NCBI GenBank assembly: GCA_022794265.1 | Contig: JAAWEK010000030.1 | Location: 1 to 64,000 of the forward strand | Origin: Lachnospiraceae bacterium | GTDB lineage: Bacteria; Bacillota; Clostridia; Lachnospirales; Lachnospiraceae | DNA: 64,000 nt | Direction of reading: 5' to 3' | In this document: positions 17,269 through 26,878 of the stretch, one piece after another | How the letters are laid out: each line of letters starts with the position of its first letter | Numbering within the stretch: position 1 is the first letter of the stretch | Notes under the pieces: model-generated | The model's input: only the letters and a program-made list of their open reading frames with translations | Databases searched by the model: none | Told to the model about the DNA's origin: nothing | Translations under genes and position numbers: made by a program

Positions 17269-17927
17269 TGGTAAAGGTTGAGCGTTCTTTTCCGGCGCCT
17301 GCTTCATTGGCGGTAGAAGCCAAAAAGGCAACGGGAAGTTATTCACAACCGGATGTGGTTGAACAATTAAAAATGGATTTTCATGATAAATGCTATATTT
17401 GTGAAATGACAGAGTTACAGGACCCACAGATAGAACACCTGCTTCCACATCAAAATGGAAAATATAAAGAACGTAAATTTGATTGGAACAATTTGTTTTG
17501 GTCATGTGGGCATTGCAACAATGTGAAAAATCAAAGAAAGTATCAGAACGGAATCCTGGATTGTTGTAAAACGGACCCGGAAGAGCATATATATTTTCGA
17601 CTGATTGACGATGAAGTCTCTGTTATTGCCAGGCAGGAGTCCGATTTTGTTTCCGGGTTAACAGCGGAACTTGTAAATGAAGTATTTAATATGAAAAATA
17701 CTGGAATGAGAGTTTGTAAAAGTGATACAAGAATAAAAAAATTAAATTTTGAAATGAATGTATTATATGATTATCTTGAAGAGATTAAAAGAACTCCAAA
17801 TTCAAAAGTAACCTTAAGGAAATTAAAAGCTTTATTGAGAAGAGAAACTGCTTTTGCAGCATTTAAAAGATGTTATGTCAGAGAACATATAGAAGATTAT
17901 CCTCAATTAGAGCAATATATTACATAG
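17268..17927 (+). CDS. ptuB: Septu-like HNH endonuclease PtuB
   Basis: A 219-residue protein with GAGG before an ATG that overlaps the ptuA stop (TAATG). Zinc-binding C-Y-I-C (about residues 43-46) and C-G-H-C (about 83-86) frame an HNH core with I-E-H-L-L-P and the C-N-N-V-K helix. This is the PtuB/retron-Ec78 HNH layout. The N-terminus P-A-P-x-S-L is also common in this family. It would cut DNA once the PtuA ATPase senses infection or nucleotide depletion. The C-terminal 90 residues are helical and basic. A strong terminator follows at once. Confidence 0.85.
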   Translation: MVKVERSFPAPASLAVEAKKATGSYSQPDVVEQLKMDFHDKCYICEMTELQDPQIEHLLPHQNGKYKERKFDWNNLFWSCGHCNNVKNQRKYQNGILDCCKTDPEEHIYFRLIDDEVSVIARQESDFVSGLTAELVNEVFNMKNTGMRVCKSDTRIKKLNFEMNVLYDYLEEIKRTPNSKVTLRKLKALLRRETAFAAFKRCYVREHIEDYPQLEQYIT

Positions 17928-17929
17928 TA

Positions 17930-17960
17930 CACAACCCTCTGTGTCTGACACAGAGGGTTG
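17930..17960. terminator. strong hairpin terminator between convergent genes
   Basis: CAACCCTCTGTG pairs perfectly with CACAGAGGGTTG around a five-base loop. It lies between ptuB (plus) and the MATE gene (minus) and probably serves both. Confidence 0.75.
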
Positions 17961-17978
17961 TTCTATAAGAAAATATAA

Positions 17979-19310
17979 CTATCCATACTGATATTTCTTT
18001 TTATTTCTGATAAAAAATCCTACTGTTATAATTAATGCCAGCAACTCTGCCGCTACAATTGCAAACCAGATACCATTGATACCAAAAAAAATCGGCAGAA
18101 TGAAAACCGAAGCAATCTGAAATACCAGTGTCCGTAAAAAAGAAATCGCAGCGGACACGCCGCCATTTCCTAATGCGGTAAAAAATGCAGAACCCCATAC
18201 ATTTATTCCCATAACGGCAAAAGCAAGGGAATAGAGGCGGAATCCCTGACAGGTCATAGAAAATAAACCAGCATCATAGCTTGCAAAAATTGTTACAAGT
18301 GGTACAGTCAGAACTTCTGCAAGAACCATCAGTATCATTCCGGTAGAAGCCATTAATACAATACTTTTACGAAACAGGTTTTTTAATTCCTTATGATTGC
18401 CTGCTCCGTAATGATAACCCACAACCGGTGCACTTCCAATGGAATACCCAAAAAAGACAGCCATAAAAATAAAGTTAACATACATGATGATACCATATGC
18501 AGCCACACCATTTTCCCCGGCAATTTTCATGAGCTGAAAATTGTATAAAATATTCACAAGGGAAGTGGAAAGATTCGTAATCATTTCAGAGGACCCGTTG
18601 ATAAGAGTTTTTAATAAAATCATACATTCAAACTCAGGCTTTGTAAATTGCAGCAAACTATCATTTTTCTTTGCAAAATAAAAGATTGGTACAATACCGC
18701 CTGCCATTTGCCCAATACATGTTGCAAGGGCGGCGCCGGCAATTTTCCAGTCAAAAACTGCAATAAAGAGATAGTCCAGTATAATATTTATAATTCCGGC
18801 AATAATTGACATTTTAAGACTTAAAGAAGGTTTTTCCGCAGTTACAAAAAAACTTTGAAAAATGTTCTGCAACACAAAAGGTGTCAGTGCAATATATAAA
18901 ATTCTGCTATAAATCACACAGTTTTCCAGCATTTCACCAGTGGCGCCTAAAGCAGTTGCAATAGGACGGGCAAAAATAAAACCAATTATGGATAATAATA
19001 TACTTAATATGGTTGCAAAATAAGTAAGCATAGAAAAATATTGGTTTGCTTTTTCTTTTTTTCCTTCCCCCAATACCTGGGATACAATGGCGCTTCCGCC
19101 GGTACCAATCATGGTTCCCAAAGTTCCAAGCGCCATACAGACAGGCATAATAAGATTTACAGCGGCGAACGGAATTTTCCCTACATAATTGGATACAAAG
19201 AAACCGTCTACAATACTATACAATGATGTGAAAATCATCATTAATATAGGAGATAATACAAACTGAAGCAATCTTTTATAAGTAAAATGATCAGATAACT
19301 GAATTCTCAT
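17979..19310 (-). CDS. MATE-family multidrug/organic cation exporter
   Basis: A 443-residue integral membrane protein with about twelve hydrophobic segments in the two-fold MATE arrangement. Typical motifs are S-I-V-D-G-F-F-V-S-N-Y-V-G in helix 1-2, G-T-G-G-S-A-I-V-S-Q near residue 65, and a matching second-half segment with N-G-S-S-E. The N-terminal F-x-x-P-I-L-M-M-I-F-T-S-L-Y-S is characteristic of the DinF/NorM-like clostridial group. These proteins exchange sodium or protons for drugs or metabolites; the substrate cannot be predicted. It is a single gene convergent with ptuB, and the shift here to ordinary chromosomal genes suggests the right border of the defence island. Confidence 0.9.
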   Translation of the reverse strand: MRIQLSDHFTYKRLLQFVLSPILMMIFTSLYSIVDGFFVSNYVGKIPFAAVNLIMPVCMALGTLGTMIGTGGSAIVSQVLGEGKKEKANQYFSMLTYFATILSILLSIIGFIFARPIATALGATGEMLENCVIYSRILYIALTPFVLQNIFQSFFVTAEKPSLSLKMSIIAGIINIILDYLFIAVFDWKIAGAALATCIGQMAGGIVPIFYFAKKNDSLLQFTKPEFECMILLKTLINGSSEMITNLSTSLVNILYNFQLMKIAGENGVAAYGIIMYVNFIFMAVFFGYSIGSAPVVGYHYGAGNHKELKNLFRKSIVLMASTGMILMVLAEVLTVPLVTIFASYDAGLFSMTCQGFRLYSLAFAVMGINVWGSAFFTALGNGGVSAAISFLRTLVFQIASVFILPIFFGINGIWFAIVAAELLALIITVGFFIRNKKKYQYG

Positions 19311-19591
19311 AAAAATAATCCTGCGCTTATCCTTTCGTTTAAAATTTCTCCAGGCAATTCAAAACTTATATTCAATGCAATATAGTTCAAAAATGGTTAA
19401 CGACTATTTTTAAGCCTGGTTTACACATATAATAATAGAAGCTATTCAAATCCGATTTCGGACTAAACACATTTTAATCTGATTTTCTGCCATTGTCAAT
19501 AGTAATTTAAAAAACAGAAATATCTATGGCTATGAGAATCATTTATAATGGGTTGATATGAAATATTAGGAATGTTAGATTAATTATTTAC

Positions 19592-19620
19592 TTGACAGGG
19601 ATAAATAAATTATATAAAAT
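19592..19620 (+). promoter_or_regulatory. promoter of the M60 peptidase gene; otherwise empty divergent region
   Basis: Consensus TTGACA (19592-19597), a 17-base spacer and TAAAAT (19615-19620). The leader of about 85 bases ends in AAAAGGAGGGG before the ATG at 19711. The rest of the 400-base divergent region (19311-19710) holds nothing I recognise. Confidence 0.65.
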
Positions 19621-19710
19621 GAATTTACAGAGGTAAACGATATACGAAAGAAAAGTTTATATTATTTAGCGGAATCGTAAAAAAGAGTATAAAAAGGAGG
19701 GGCTATTATT

Positions 19711-22560
19711 ATGAGCAGAATGACACACAAATCCGGCAGATTACTGGCAGCAGTTATGGTAGTTGTTATGTTATCTTTTATATTGCCGGCACAGACACTG
19801 AAAGCAGAAACAGGAACCATGTCTGCGATACATACTGAAAATGCGCAGGAAACTAATGCCAATACTAATTCTTATTACAGCAGTACAAATGCACCGGAGT
19901 TTTATGGAACAACGCAGATTACTGTTCCGGTAGGGACGAAATTTGATTGGAAAGATGCCCGATTCCGTATTTTTGCCAAAGATTTCGAAGATGGTGATTT
20001 AACGGATAGCATCGTGGTTACCCAAAATACAGTTGATACCTCTGCAGCAGGTCAATATTCCATCGGTTATCAGGTGACAGATACGCATGGAAATAAAACG
20101 GAAATCACAGTACCGGTAACGGTAACCAGTGGTAACAATGAAATAATTCTGCAAAAAACAATGTATTCCCTGCCGAGTGTAGACCATTTAAATGCGGCAG
20201 GTACAGCAAGAGGTCATAACCATGACAGGCAAATCCTTGGTGTATACATGAATGCCGGCTCTAAGATATCCATGCGGCAGATATCGGGAGACAGCTCAAT
20301 TGTTATAAATGGGTATAACAATGATTCCCAAACGGAACCGGCGGCAGTAAACCTGACAAGTGAATGGAAGACAATGACATTGGAAGGGTATGGGTTTGTG
20401 CCATTTGCAAAGACATTATACAAGCAGAATACTCCGGTAGTCTATGAAATAAAATATACGGACAGCGGGGTATCGCCGTTAAATTATTATCATTATAAGG
20501 ATGATGAAGCAGCATTTAAATCTTCATGGGAATCAGATACAAATACATATGGAGTTATTGAAGGCGCATCTTTGACGGTGGTAGTACCATATGCAGACAG
20601 AGGAAAACTGACCGGCTATTACAATAATCATCACGATACTTTGGACGGATTTCTGGAATACTGGGATGCAGTCACACAGGAATATGATGAATTCCTGGGG
20701 CTTTCGTATGCTGCCGAAAATCCGCTGGACCAAAATGTAAAGGCAAAATACTTTGTAAGAGCCAATGCTCATGGTGCAGGCAGCGCATACTATGCAGGAG
20801 ATCATGTAGGGATTAACAATGCTTCAGTTGCTTCTTTCTTTGAGGTAAATTGGGGAGGATTACATGAATTTGCTCATGGCTATCAGGGAGGAGCCGGAAA
20901 GAATGGTATGCCTACAGGAGAAGTAACCAACAATATTTTAGGACACTATGTTCAGATAAACAGAAATATTTATAAATATAATAATGACTGGCTGGGAAGT
21001 ATCGAATCCATTGAACAGGGAATTCAAAATCAAAGGCTGCAGGGCAAAAAGTTCAGTGGGCTGGATTCAAAAGGAATGTTATACGTGCTGGTTAATCTTT
21101 TGGATACATTTAATCCGAAAGAGGCATATGGTGCCATTTATTCCTATTACCGCAGGTGTGTGGCAGAAGGCAGAACTCCAAACATGCAGGATACCTATAT
21201 TTTGGCTTTAAATGAAAAATATGGAGTTAATCTGATACCGTACTTTGAATCATGGGGAATATCAGTAAGTGAGGATACCCGTTATACAATTAATTCCGGA
21301 AATTCCAAGGGAATTTATTATCTGAAAGATTTAGTGGTTGATGCAGTACAGGCTGCCACCATTAAAGAAACATTAGGGAAAAAAGGGATTTACAGTCTGG
21401 TAACTAATGATGAGTTGAAATCAAATAATATATCCCAAACGGTGAAGATAGATTTTCAGATAGAAGATTTTACAGATATTCAGAATAAGTATATAAAAAT
21501 TAAAGATGGAAAAAAACTTGTAGCTAAAATACGGGTTACTGGTCAATCGATTAATGCAAATCTGCCGATTGGCGTGTATAACGTGGAATTACCAAAACCG
21601 AACCACGCATATGAATATAACAATGATGTTCTGATTGTCACAAATCAGCCGACATCAGTAGTATATTCCTATAAACGGATTCAGCATATATATTATAACA
21701 ATAATGTGCGAATTTATTTTGGCGGATACTGGTCAAATGATGCGGCTGTTTTGGAGATGGAAGATGATGAGTTGGTCATTCGTTATAATACAGGACGGGC
21801 ATTAACATATAATTATAATCTGGTGGATTCGAATACAGCCTATGCTTCTATCTGCGTGGAAGACATAAACGGAAACTTGGTATATGAGAATCATGTTTAT
21901 GGCGGTATGCAATATTTTACCAGCAGTTCTTCCGAAGTAAGAATTCCGGTTTCATATGGAGATAAAATTAAGCTGTATCGTTATATGGAAAGTAATAAAA
22001 ATGAATTTTACAGTACATTAACCGGAGAAAAGATGACAGATTATAATATGACAGATAAACAGTGGGCAGTTTATGATGTCACAGATTGCGGACTGATAAA
22101 GAGTGGAATAACGACAGATGATTTTTATATGGCATTTAAATCCAGAATTGACGCTTATATAACTGCATTTCAACGGGAATGTACGGAAGAAGATATTTAT
22201 AATTCATATTACCGCCTTCGTGATAAAATAACAATTCTTAATGCAATCGATAGTTTAATAGCAATGGACAGAGAACCATATGCAGATTTAAGAATGAAAC
22301 TGACAACAGGGTATTTTCCAACGGTACAAGGGGTAAAGAATCCGGAGTTTAAAAAAGGAACTTCTATAGACCTATATTCACTAATTACAGCAGAGGATTA
22401 TGAAGATGGGAAAATAAATATTACCAAAGATAATACGGTAATTGATTCCGGCAACCTCGATATGAATGTGCCGGGGAACTATGAGATTCGTTATGAAGTA
22501 AGTGACAATGACGGCAATATAACGACATATAATATGATATTGAAAGTAATTCAGGATTAA
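19711..22560 (+). CDS. secreted M60-family (enhancin-like) metallopeptidase
   Basis: A 949-residue protein with a signal peptide (hydrophobic core about residues 10-27, cleavage near A-E-T). A DUF5011/Ig-like domain spans about 60-140. The M60 domain carries the zinc site H385-E386-F-A-H389 and the downstream E404, matching the HExxHx(8-28)E rule for mucin-type glycopeptidases. A second Ig-like domain spans about 865-949. M60 enzymes cut mucin and other O-glycoproteins, which suits a gut inhabitant. No sortase motif or lipobox is seen, so it is either released or held by non-covalent binding. It is a single gene with its own promoter and terminator. Confidence 0.9.
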   Translation: MSRMTHKSGRLLAAVMVVVMLSFILPAQTLKAETGTMSAIHTENAQETNANTNSYYSSTNAPEFYGTTQITVPVGTKFDWKDARFRIFAKDFEDGDLTDSIVVTQNTVDTSAAGQYSIGYQVTDTHGNKTEITVPVTVTSGNNEIILQKTMYSLPSVDHLNAAGTARGHNHDRQILGVYMNAGSKISMRQISGDSSIVINGYNNDSQTEPAAVNLTSEWKTMTLEGYGFVPFAKTLYKQNTPVVYEIKYTDSGVSPLNYYHYKDDEAAFKSSWESDTNTYGVIEGASLTVVVPYADRGKLTGYYNNHHDTLDGFLEYWDAVTQEYDEFLGLSYAAENPLDQNVKAKYFVRANAHGAGSAYYAGDHVGINNASVASFFEVNWGGLHEFAHGYQGGAGKNGMPTGEVTNNILGHYVQINRNIYKYNNDWLGSIESIEQGIQNQRLQGKKFSGLDSKGMLYVLVNLLDTFNPKEAYGAIYSYYRRCVAEGRTPNMQDTYILALNEKYGVNLIPYFESWGISVSEDTRYTINSGNSKGIYYLKDLVVDAVQAATIKETLGKKGIYSLVTNDELKSNNISQTVKIDFQIEDFTDIQNKYIKIKDGKKLVAKIRVTGQSINANLPIGVYNVELPKPNHAYEYNNDVLIVTNQPTSVVYSYKRIQHIYYNNNVRIYFGGYWSNDAAVLEMEDDELVIRYNTGRALTYNYNLVDSNTAYASICVEDINGNLVYENHVYGGMQYFTSSSSEVRIPVSYGDKIKLYRYMESNKNEFYSTLTGEKMTDYNMTDKQWAVYDVTDCGLIKSGITTDDFYMAFKSRIDAYITAFQRECTEEDIYNSYYRLRDKITILNAIDSLIAMDREPYADLRMKLTTGYFPTVQGVKNPEFKKGTSIDLYSLITAEDYEDGKINITKDNTVIDSGNLDMNVPGNYEIRYEVSDNDGNITTYNMILKVIQD

Positions 22561-22581
22561 GATACTGAAATTTTGAATAAT

Positions 22582-22630
22582 AAGGCTTTTGATTTACAGT
22601 TGTGGACTGTGAAATCAAAAGCTTTATTTT
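22582..22630 (+). terminator. Rho-independent terminator after the M60 gene
   Basis: AAGGCTTTTGATTT...ACAGT pairs with ACTGT...AAATCAAAAGCTTT around a short loop and is followed by TTTT. The remaining 180 bases up to the next gene show no further signal. Confidence 0.65.
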
Positions 22631-22820
22631 CAATATCAGGTTTTAAGTTATAAGGCAATTAATAACACTTTTTTCATGGTTTATAAATTGTTTACTTTAC
22701 TAAGGGAAACATTTCCTGTTTTGCCAGCATAAAGAAAAAAAATATTGTTAAAATTGCACACACTGATACTGACAATTATATTAACAGTTTTGTAAAATTA
22801 TAAAGGTTCGTGTGGGCAAA

Positions 22821-23354
22821 ATGAAAAATCAATATTCCTTTATGTCAATCATTATTATGTTTTTAATCATTTCCCATCTGGCATGGATATGGGAAGGAAT
22901 TTTGACCATGTATGAGATGGGAGCATTTGTAAACCGGGGGTTTTTACATGGATTCTGGCTTCCGATTTATGGTGTTGGCAGTATTTTTTTAGTAATGATT
23001 CTCGGAAGAAAAAAACGTCCGGTATCGGTAGTGTTTTTGCATAGTATGATAATCTGCAGTTTGATTGAATATATGACATCCTTTGTATTGGAAGCTATAT
23101 TTCGGAAAAAATGGTGGGATTACAGTTATTTAAAACTAAATATTAACGGGCGCATCAGTTTATTCAGCATGTTAATGTTTGGTATTGCAGGATGGCTTCT
23201 GATATTTTATATAGCGCCATTTTTAAATAGACAAATCAGCAAAATACCGGCCAACATTCAGAAAATTATTTGTATTACATTTGGCAGCTTTTTTTGTACT
23301 GATATGTTTTTATCTTTTATAAATCCCAATGCTGGCTGGGGCATTACTTTTTAA
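22821..23354 (+). CDS. putative ABC transporter permease-like membrane protein (CmpB type)
   Basis: A 177-residue membrane protein; an in-frame GTG nine bases upstream is an alternative start and neither has a good ribosome site. Four or five hydrophobic segments are visible, with the motifs W-I-W-E-G at the end of helix 1, G-F-W-L-P-I-Y-G-V-G-S in helix 2 and W-W-D-Y-S after helix 3. These are typical of the 'putative ABC transporter permease' family PF06541 common in Lachnospiraceae. Its biochemical role is not established and no ATPase partner is adjacent. It converges with the aldehyde dehydrogenase gene, leaving a single base between the two stops. Confidence 0.75.
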   Translation: MKNQYSFMSIIIMFLIISHLAWIWEGILTMYEMGAFVNRGFLHGFWLPIYGVGSIFLVMILGRKKRPVSVVFLHSMIICSLIEYMTSFVLEAIFRKKWWDYSYLKLNINGRISLFSMLMFGIAGWLLIFYIAPFLNRQISKIPANIQKIICITFGSFFCTDMFLSFINPNAGWGITF

Positions 23355-23355
23355 A

Positions 23356-24735
23356 TTATTTAAGGAAGAAGTGTATCAGTTTGTCATAACTTTTTCTATA
23401 TGGCTGGTAACGCATAGGCAAATCCAGCCAGTTTTTTTTATCTACAATACTTTTAACATGGGAAAATGTATGAAAACCGTCTTTTCCGTGATAAGAACCC
23501 ATACCACTTTCGCCAAAACCACCGAAGCCCATTTCACTGGTTGCCAGATGTATAATTGTATCATTGATACAGCCGCCGCCAAATCCGCACCGGGAAGTTA
23601 CTTTTCGGGCTATGTTCTTCCTTGAAGTAAAAATATACAATGCCAGCGGATGCTCCATGGAATTAATCTTACGAATTGCCTCATCCATGGAATTATAAGT
23701 GAGGACCGGAAGCAGCGGACCAAAAATTTCTTCTTTCATTATAGAATCATTAAACGTTACATGGTCCATTATGGTTGGTTCGATTTTTAAGATGGTTTTA
23801 TCGGTTTTTCCGCCATAAACAATTTTTTTATCGTCCATCAGACCACATATCCGGTCAAAATGCTTTTCATTAATAATCTTACCATAATTTTTATTCTGAA
23901 GGGGTAAAGTTCCAAACTGAAGCTGAATTTGTTTTTTAATTTCAGACAGTAAAGTATTCTTTATGGACTTATCACAATAAATATAGTCGGGAGCCACACA
24001 GGTCTGTCCGCAGTTTAAAAATTTTCCGAAGACGATTCGTTTTGCCGCCAGTCTGATATTTGCACTTTTTTCCACAATACAAGGACTTTTGCCGCCCAGT
24101 TCCAAAGTGACGGGTGTAAGACTGGCAGCAGCCTGCTTCATAACTTCTTTTCCCACGGTCTGGCTTCCGGTAAAAAAGATATAATCAAAATGCTGATTCA
24201 GCAGACAGGTATTTTCGGCACGTCCTCCGGTAATGACAGAAACATACCTGTTCTCAAAGCATTCATTGATTATCTTACGAATCATCTGTCCGGTATAAGG
24301 AGAATATGCACTGGGTTTTAAAATGGCAGTATTTCCGGCAGCTATGGCATCTACCAATGGTTCCAGTGTCAGCAGGAAGGGATAATTCCAGGGACTTATA
24401 ATAAGAATAACACCATATGGAGAAGGTTTTTTATAACTTCTGGAGTGGAATTGGGCCAAAGGGGTATACACCCGTTGTTCTTTTGCAAGTTTATTGATAT
24501 GTTTCAGCATATAACTAATCTCGCTGAGTACAAGTCCGGTTTCGCACATATAGCTTTCATAATAACTTTTCCCCAGATCTTTCTGAATAGCCATACTAAT
24601 TTCATGTTTGTATTTGTTTATACAGGTTTTTAATTTTTTCAGGGCATTTCTTCTGAAGTTAAGATTCAGCGTTGCTCCGGAATAGAAAAAGTCCCGTTGC
24701 AGGTTTACTGTTCGTTTGATTTCAGTTTCATTCAT
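23356..24735 (-). CDS. NAD(P)-dependent aldehyde dehydrogenase (class 3-like)
   Basis: A 459-residue protein with AAGGAAGG before its ATG. It carries the family motifs S-P-W-N-Y-P-F near residue 110, the catalytic-glutamate motif E-L-G-G-K-S-P near 205, the nucleophile cysteine in N-C-G-Q-T-C-V-A-P-D near 240, and E-E-I-F-G-P-L-L-P near 330. The lack of the usual 40-50 N-terminal residues places it with class 3 fatty/aromatic aldehyde dehydrogenases. It oxidises aldehydes to acids, probably as detoxification or lipid aldehyde turnover. It lies downstream of a lipase-like gene on the same strand, but a terminator separates them. Confidence 0.9.
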   Translation of the reverse strand: MNETEIKRTVNLQRDFFYSGATLNLNFRRNALKKLKTCINKYKHEISMAIQKDLGKSYYESYMCETGLVLSEISYMLKHINKLAKEQRVYTPLAQFHSRSYKKPSPYGVILIISPWNYPFLLTLEPLVDAIAAGNTAILKPSAYSPYTGQMIRKIINECFENRYVSVITGGRAENTCLLNQHFDYIFFTGSQTVGKEVMKQAAASLTPVTLELGGKSPCIVEKSANIRLAAKRIVFGKFLNCGQTCVAPDYIYCDKSIKNTLLSEIKKQIQLQFGTLPLQNKNYGKIINEKHFDRICGLMDDKKIVYGGKTDKTILKIEPTIMDHVTFNDSIMKEEIFGPLLPVLTYNSMDEAIRKINSMEHPLALYIFTSRKNIARKVTSRCGFGGGCINDTIIHLATSEMGFGGFGESGMGSYHGKDGFHTFSHVKSIVDKKNWLDLPMRYQPYRKSYDKLIHFFLK

Positions 24736-24760
24736 TATTTATTCCTTCCTTTCAGATACA

Positions 24761-24812
24761 AAAAAACCATAAACCAGACAGTGATTCAAATGAATAACAT
24801 ATTGGTTTACGG
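24761..24812 (-). terminator. terminator after the alpha/beta hydrolase gene
   Basis: On the minus strand CCGTAAACCA pairs with TGGTTTATGG and is followed by seven U. It separates the hydrolase from the aldehyde dehydrogenase transcript. Confidence 0.65.
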
Positions 24813-24825
24813 CTTCTTTGTATGA

Positions 24826-25749
24826 TTACATAAATTGCCGTTTATAAAATCCCAGTACATCTTTATAGATTTTATCGCGCTTTCTCTCGTTCAGAAGCTC
24901 ATGCCGCAGGTGAGGGTAGAGAATATACCAAAGATTTTCGTATCCCAAATCCAGTAAAAAATAAGCTTCTTTTTTAAAATTACGTTCTCCACCAATAACA
25001 GGGTCATCACTTCCGGCAATCATTAAAATCGGTAGTTCTTTGTGTTTCAATTTGTATCGGTTCCTGCGAAAACAATTCTTAACCATGGAAAATAAGTTCA
25101 TAAATCCATTTAAAGTAAAAACAAAACCACATTTGGAATCGTTATTATATTTTTCCACTTCGCCGGAATCGGAATTAATCCAGCCGTTTTTCATTTGGGT
25201 GTGACATTTTTTATTGTAACCGTCAATGGCCAGTTTTTGAATCAGAGCGCTACGGTGATGAGATCCGAATATCAATGTCATAAATTTTGCAATCCGGTAT
25301 CCTGGACCAGCGCCTGTATTGTAGCAGGGAGGACCGCATAATACCAGTTTTTTGATTTCGTCATCATAGGTCTGGAGATAAATTCTGGCTGCCAGTGTAC
25401 CCATGCTGTGGGCAAACATATAAATATCTTTATCAGGATACCGGGATTTAATCCATCGGGTGATTTTGTGCAGGTCTTTTACTATTTCGGTTCCGGTTTC
25501 ATCATAAAAATAGCCGTAATCCCGTTTTGATTTCACACTGTCACCATGACCACGGTGATCATGTATCACACACAGATATCCGTTCCGGCTCAGAAAATGG
25601 ATAAAATCCAGATACCGCTCTTTGTGTTCAGACATTCCGTGAGAAAACTGAATAATGGCTTTTATTTCATTTTCACTGTCAGGGCCTTCCAGATAGACGG
25701 ACAGTTTCAGTTTTTTATCATGGGAGGAAACCGTAAATTTTTTGTTCAT
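24826..25749 (-). CDS. alpha/beta hydrolase, monoacylglycerol-lipase/serine aminopeptidase S33 type
   Basis: A 307-residue cytoplasmic protein after AAGGAG. It shows the lysophospholipase/Hydrolase_4 layout: oxyanion motif F-S-H-G-M-S-E-H near residue 36, H-D-H-R-G-H-G-D-S near 62, and the nucleophile elbow A-H-S-M-G-T near 116, where alanine replaces the usual first glycine. The acid D lies in A-G-S-D-D-P-V and the base H in L-R-H-E-L-L-N-E. It probably hydrolyses monoglycerides or lysophospholipids. The upstream 150 bases contain an imperfect long inverted repeat. Confidence 0.9.
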   Translation of the reverse strand: MNKKFTVSSHDKKLKLSVYLEGPDSENEIKAIIQFSHGMSEHKERYLDFIHFLSRNGYLCVIHDHRGHGDSVKSKRDYGYFYDETGTEIVKDLHKITRWIKSRYPDKDIYMFAHSMGTLAARIYLQTYDDEIKKLVLCGPPCYNTGAGPGYRIAKFMTLIFGSHHRSALIQKLAIDGYNKKCHTQMKNGWINSDSGEVEKYNNDSKCGFVFTLNGFMNLFSMVKNCFRRNRYKLKHKELPILMIAGSDDPVIGGERNFKKEAYFLLDLGYENLWYILYPHLRHELLNERKRDKIYKDVLGFYKRQFM

Positions 25750-25778
25750 ATAAATCTCCTTACTAACAGAATCTTCAA

Positions 25779-25832
25779 TAGGCAGTTGTGAAACTCGCAG
25801 TCACAGGTCTGAAGTGAGTTTCGCAATGCCTA
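25779..25832. repeat. imperfect long inverted repeat
   Basis: TAGGCAGTTGTGAAACTC (25779-25796) pairs with GAGTTTCGCAATGCCTA (25816-25832) with one bulge and one wobble around a 19-base loop. There is no U-run on either strand, so it is not a simple terminator. No second copy was seen in the window. Confidence 0.5.
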
Positions 25833-25907
25833 AGAATTTTCATGTATCATGTTTAAATCATAATAATATTATACAACATTTCAGAAAGATTATTATGTAT
25901 CTTCTGC

Positions 25908-26876
25908 TTATCCCTCTGCGCCAGCAATGATAAGTATCTCCACAATTTCCGTAAATCCCCGCTCGGAAGCATAGTATAAAGCGGTATGCTGTGCATTATC
26001 AGCCAGATTTACATTTGCTCCGGCTTCTACCAGCATGGAAACTACATCGTTCCGACCTTCCATGGCAGCAGCAATCAGCGGTGTGGTGCCGTTTTCGTTC
26101 TGATCGTCAATCTTTGATTCCGCATCAATCAGCGCTTTTACCATAAACTGATTTCCCTGGCCCGCTGCATAATGAAGAGCAGTGCTACCGTTTAAAAGCC
26201 GTTTGTTAACATCTGCACCAGCTTCGATAAGAATCTGGGCAATCAATAAGTTGTCTGTCATACATGCCAGTAAAAGTGGTGTTTCACCGCCGTCTGTCAG
26301 GGCATCCAAATCAGAAGATTTTACCAGTTCACGTACAACCTCCGCCTGTCCGTTTTGACATGCCTGATGAAGCGGTGTATTTCCGTAACTGTCTGTAGTA
26401 TTGGTATCGGAAAGCAGGGAAATGATATCACGTAAGCCGTTTGCCGTGGCATAATCAATGGCTTTGTGACCGCTATTGTCTGCAACAGAAGTATCAGCTC
26501 CGTTTTCAATCAGAAATTTTGCGGTTTCGGTACGGTTTTCCATCAGCGTATACATCAGTGGTGTTTTTCCTTCATTATCGGTAGTATTGATATCTGCTCC
26601 GGCTTCCAGAAGCATGGAAACAATTTCTTTATTTCCGCTCTGGGATACGGCATGAATCGGGGTCAGACCTTTATTATTCGCCATGGAAACATCAGCGTCT
26701 CCGGCAATCAGTAATTTTGCAATGTCCCGCGCACCTTTTACGCAGACATAAAAAAGCGGCGTATTTCCGGAAGCATCCCGCTTGTTTAAATCAATGCCGC
26801 CTTTTTTAAGAAATGCCTGAACCACGCCTTTTTGTCCATTCTTGCATGCGTTTAAAAAAATCATACTGTTATCCAT
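25908..26876 (-). CDS. ankyrin-repeat protein
   Basis: A 322-residue protein made almost wholly of about nine ankyrin units from residue 5 to the end, with repeated G-N-T-P-L, A-L-H-Y-A-A and L-L-E-A-G-A-D/N motifs. No signal peptide, so a cytoplasmic protein-binding scaffold. It starts two bases behind the preceding small gene, so the two are co-translated. Domain style and codon use are close to the giant ankyrin protein at 12324-14810, but this one stands outside the defence island. Confidence 0.9.
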   Translation of the reverse strand: MDNSMIFLNACKNGQKGVVQAFLKKGGIDLNKRDASGNTPLFYVCVKGARDIAKLLIAGDADVSMANNKGLTPIHAVSQSGNKEIVSMLLEAGADINTTDNEGKTPLMYTLMENRTETAKFLIENGADTSVADNSGHKAIDYATANGLRDIISLLSDTNTTDSYGNTPLHQACQNGQAEVVRELVKSSDLDALTDGGETPLLLACMTDNLLIAQILIEAGADVNKRLLNGSTALHYAAGQGNQFMVKALIDAESKIDDQNENGTTPLIAAAMEGRNDVVSMLVEAGANVNLADNAQHTALYYASERGFTEIVEILIIAGAEG

Positions 26877-26878
26877 AT

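Noticed and set aside
16018-17927. Retron with ATPase/HNH effector
   Set aside because: The ATPase/HNH pair also occurs in retron Ec78-type systems, but no reverse transcriptase or msr/msd-like RNA is seen around it.
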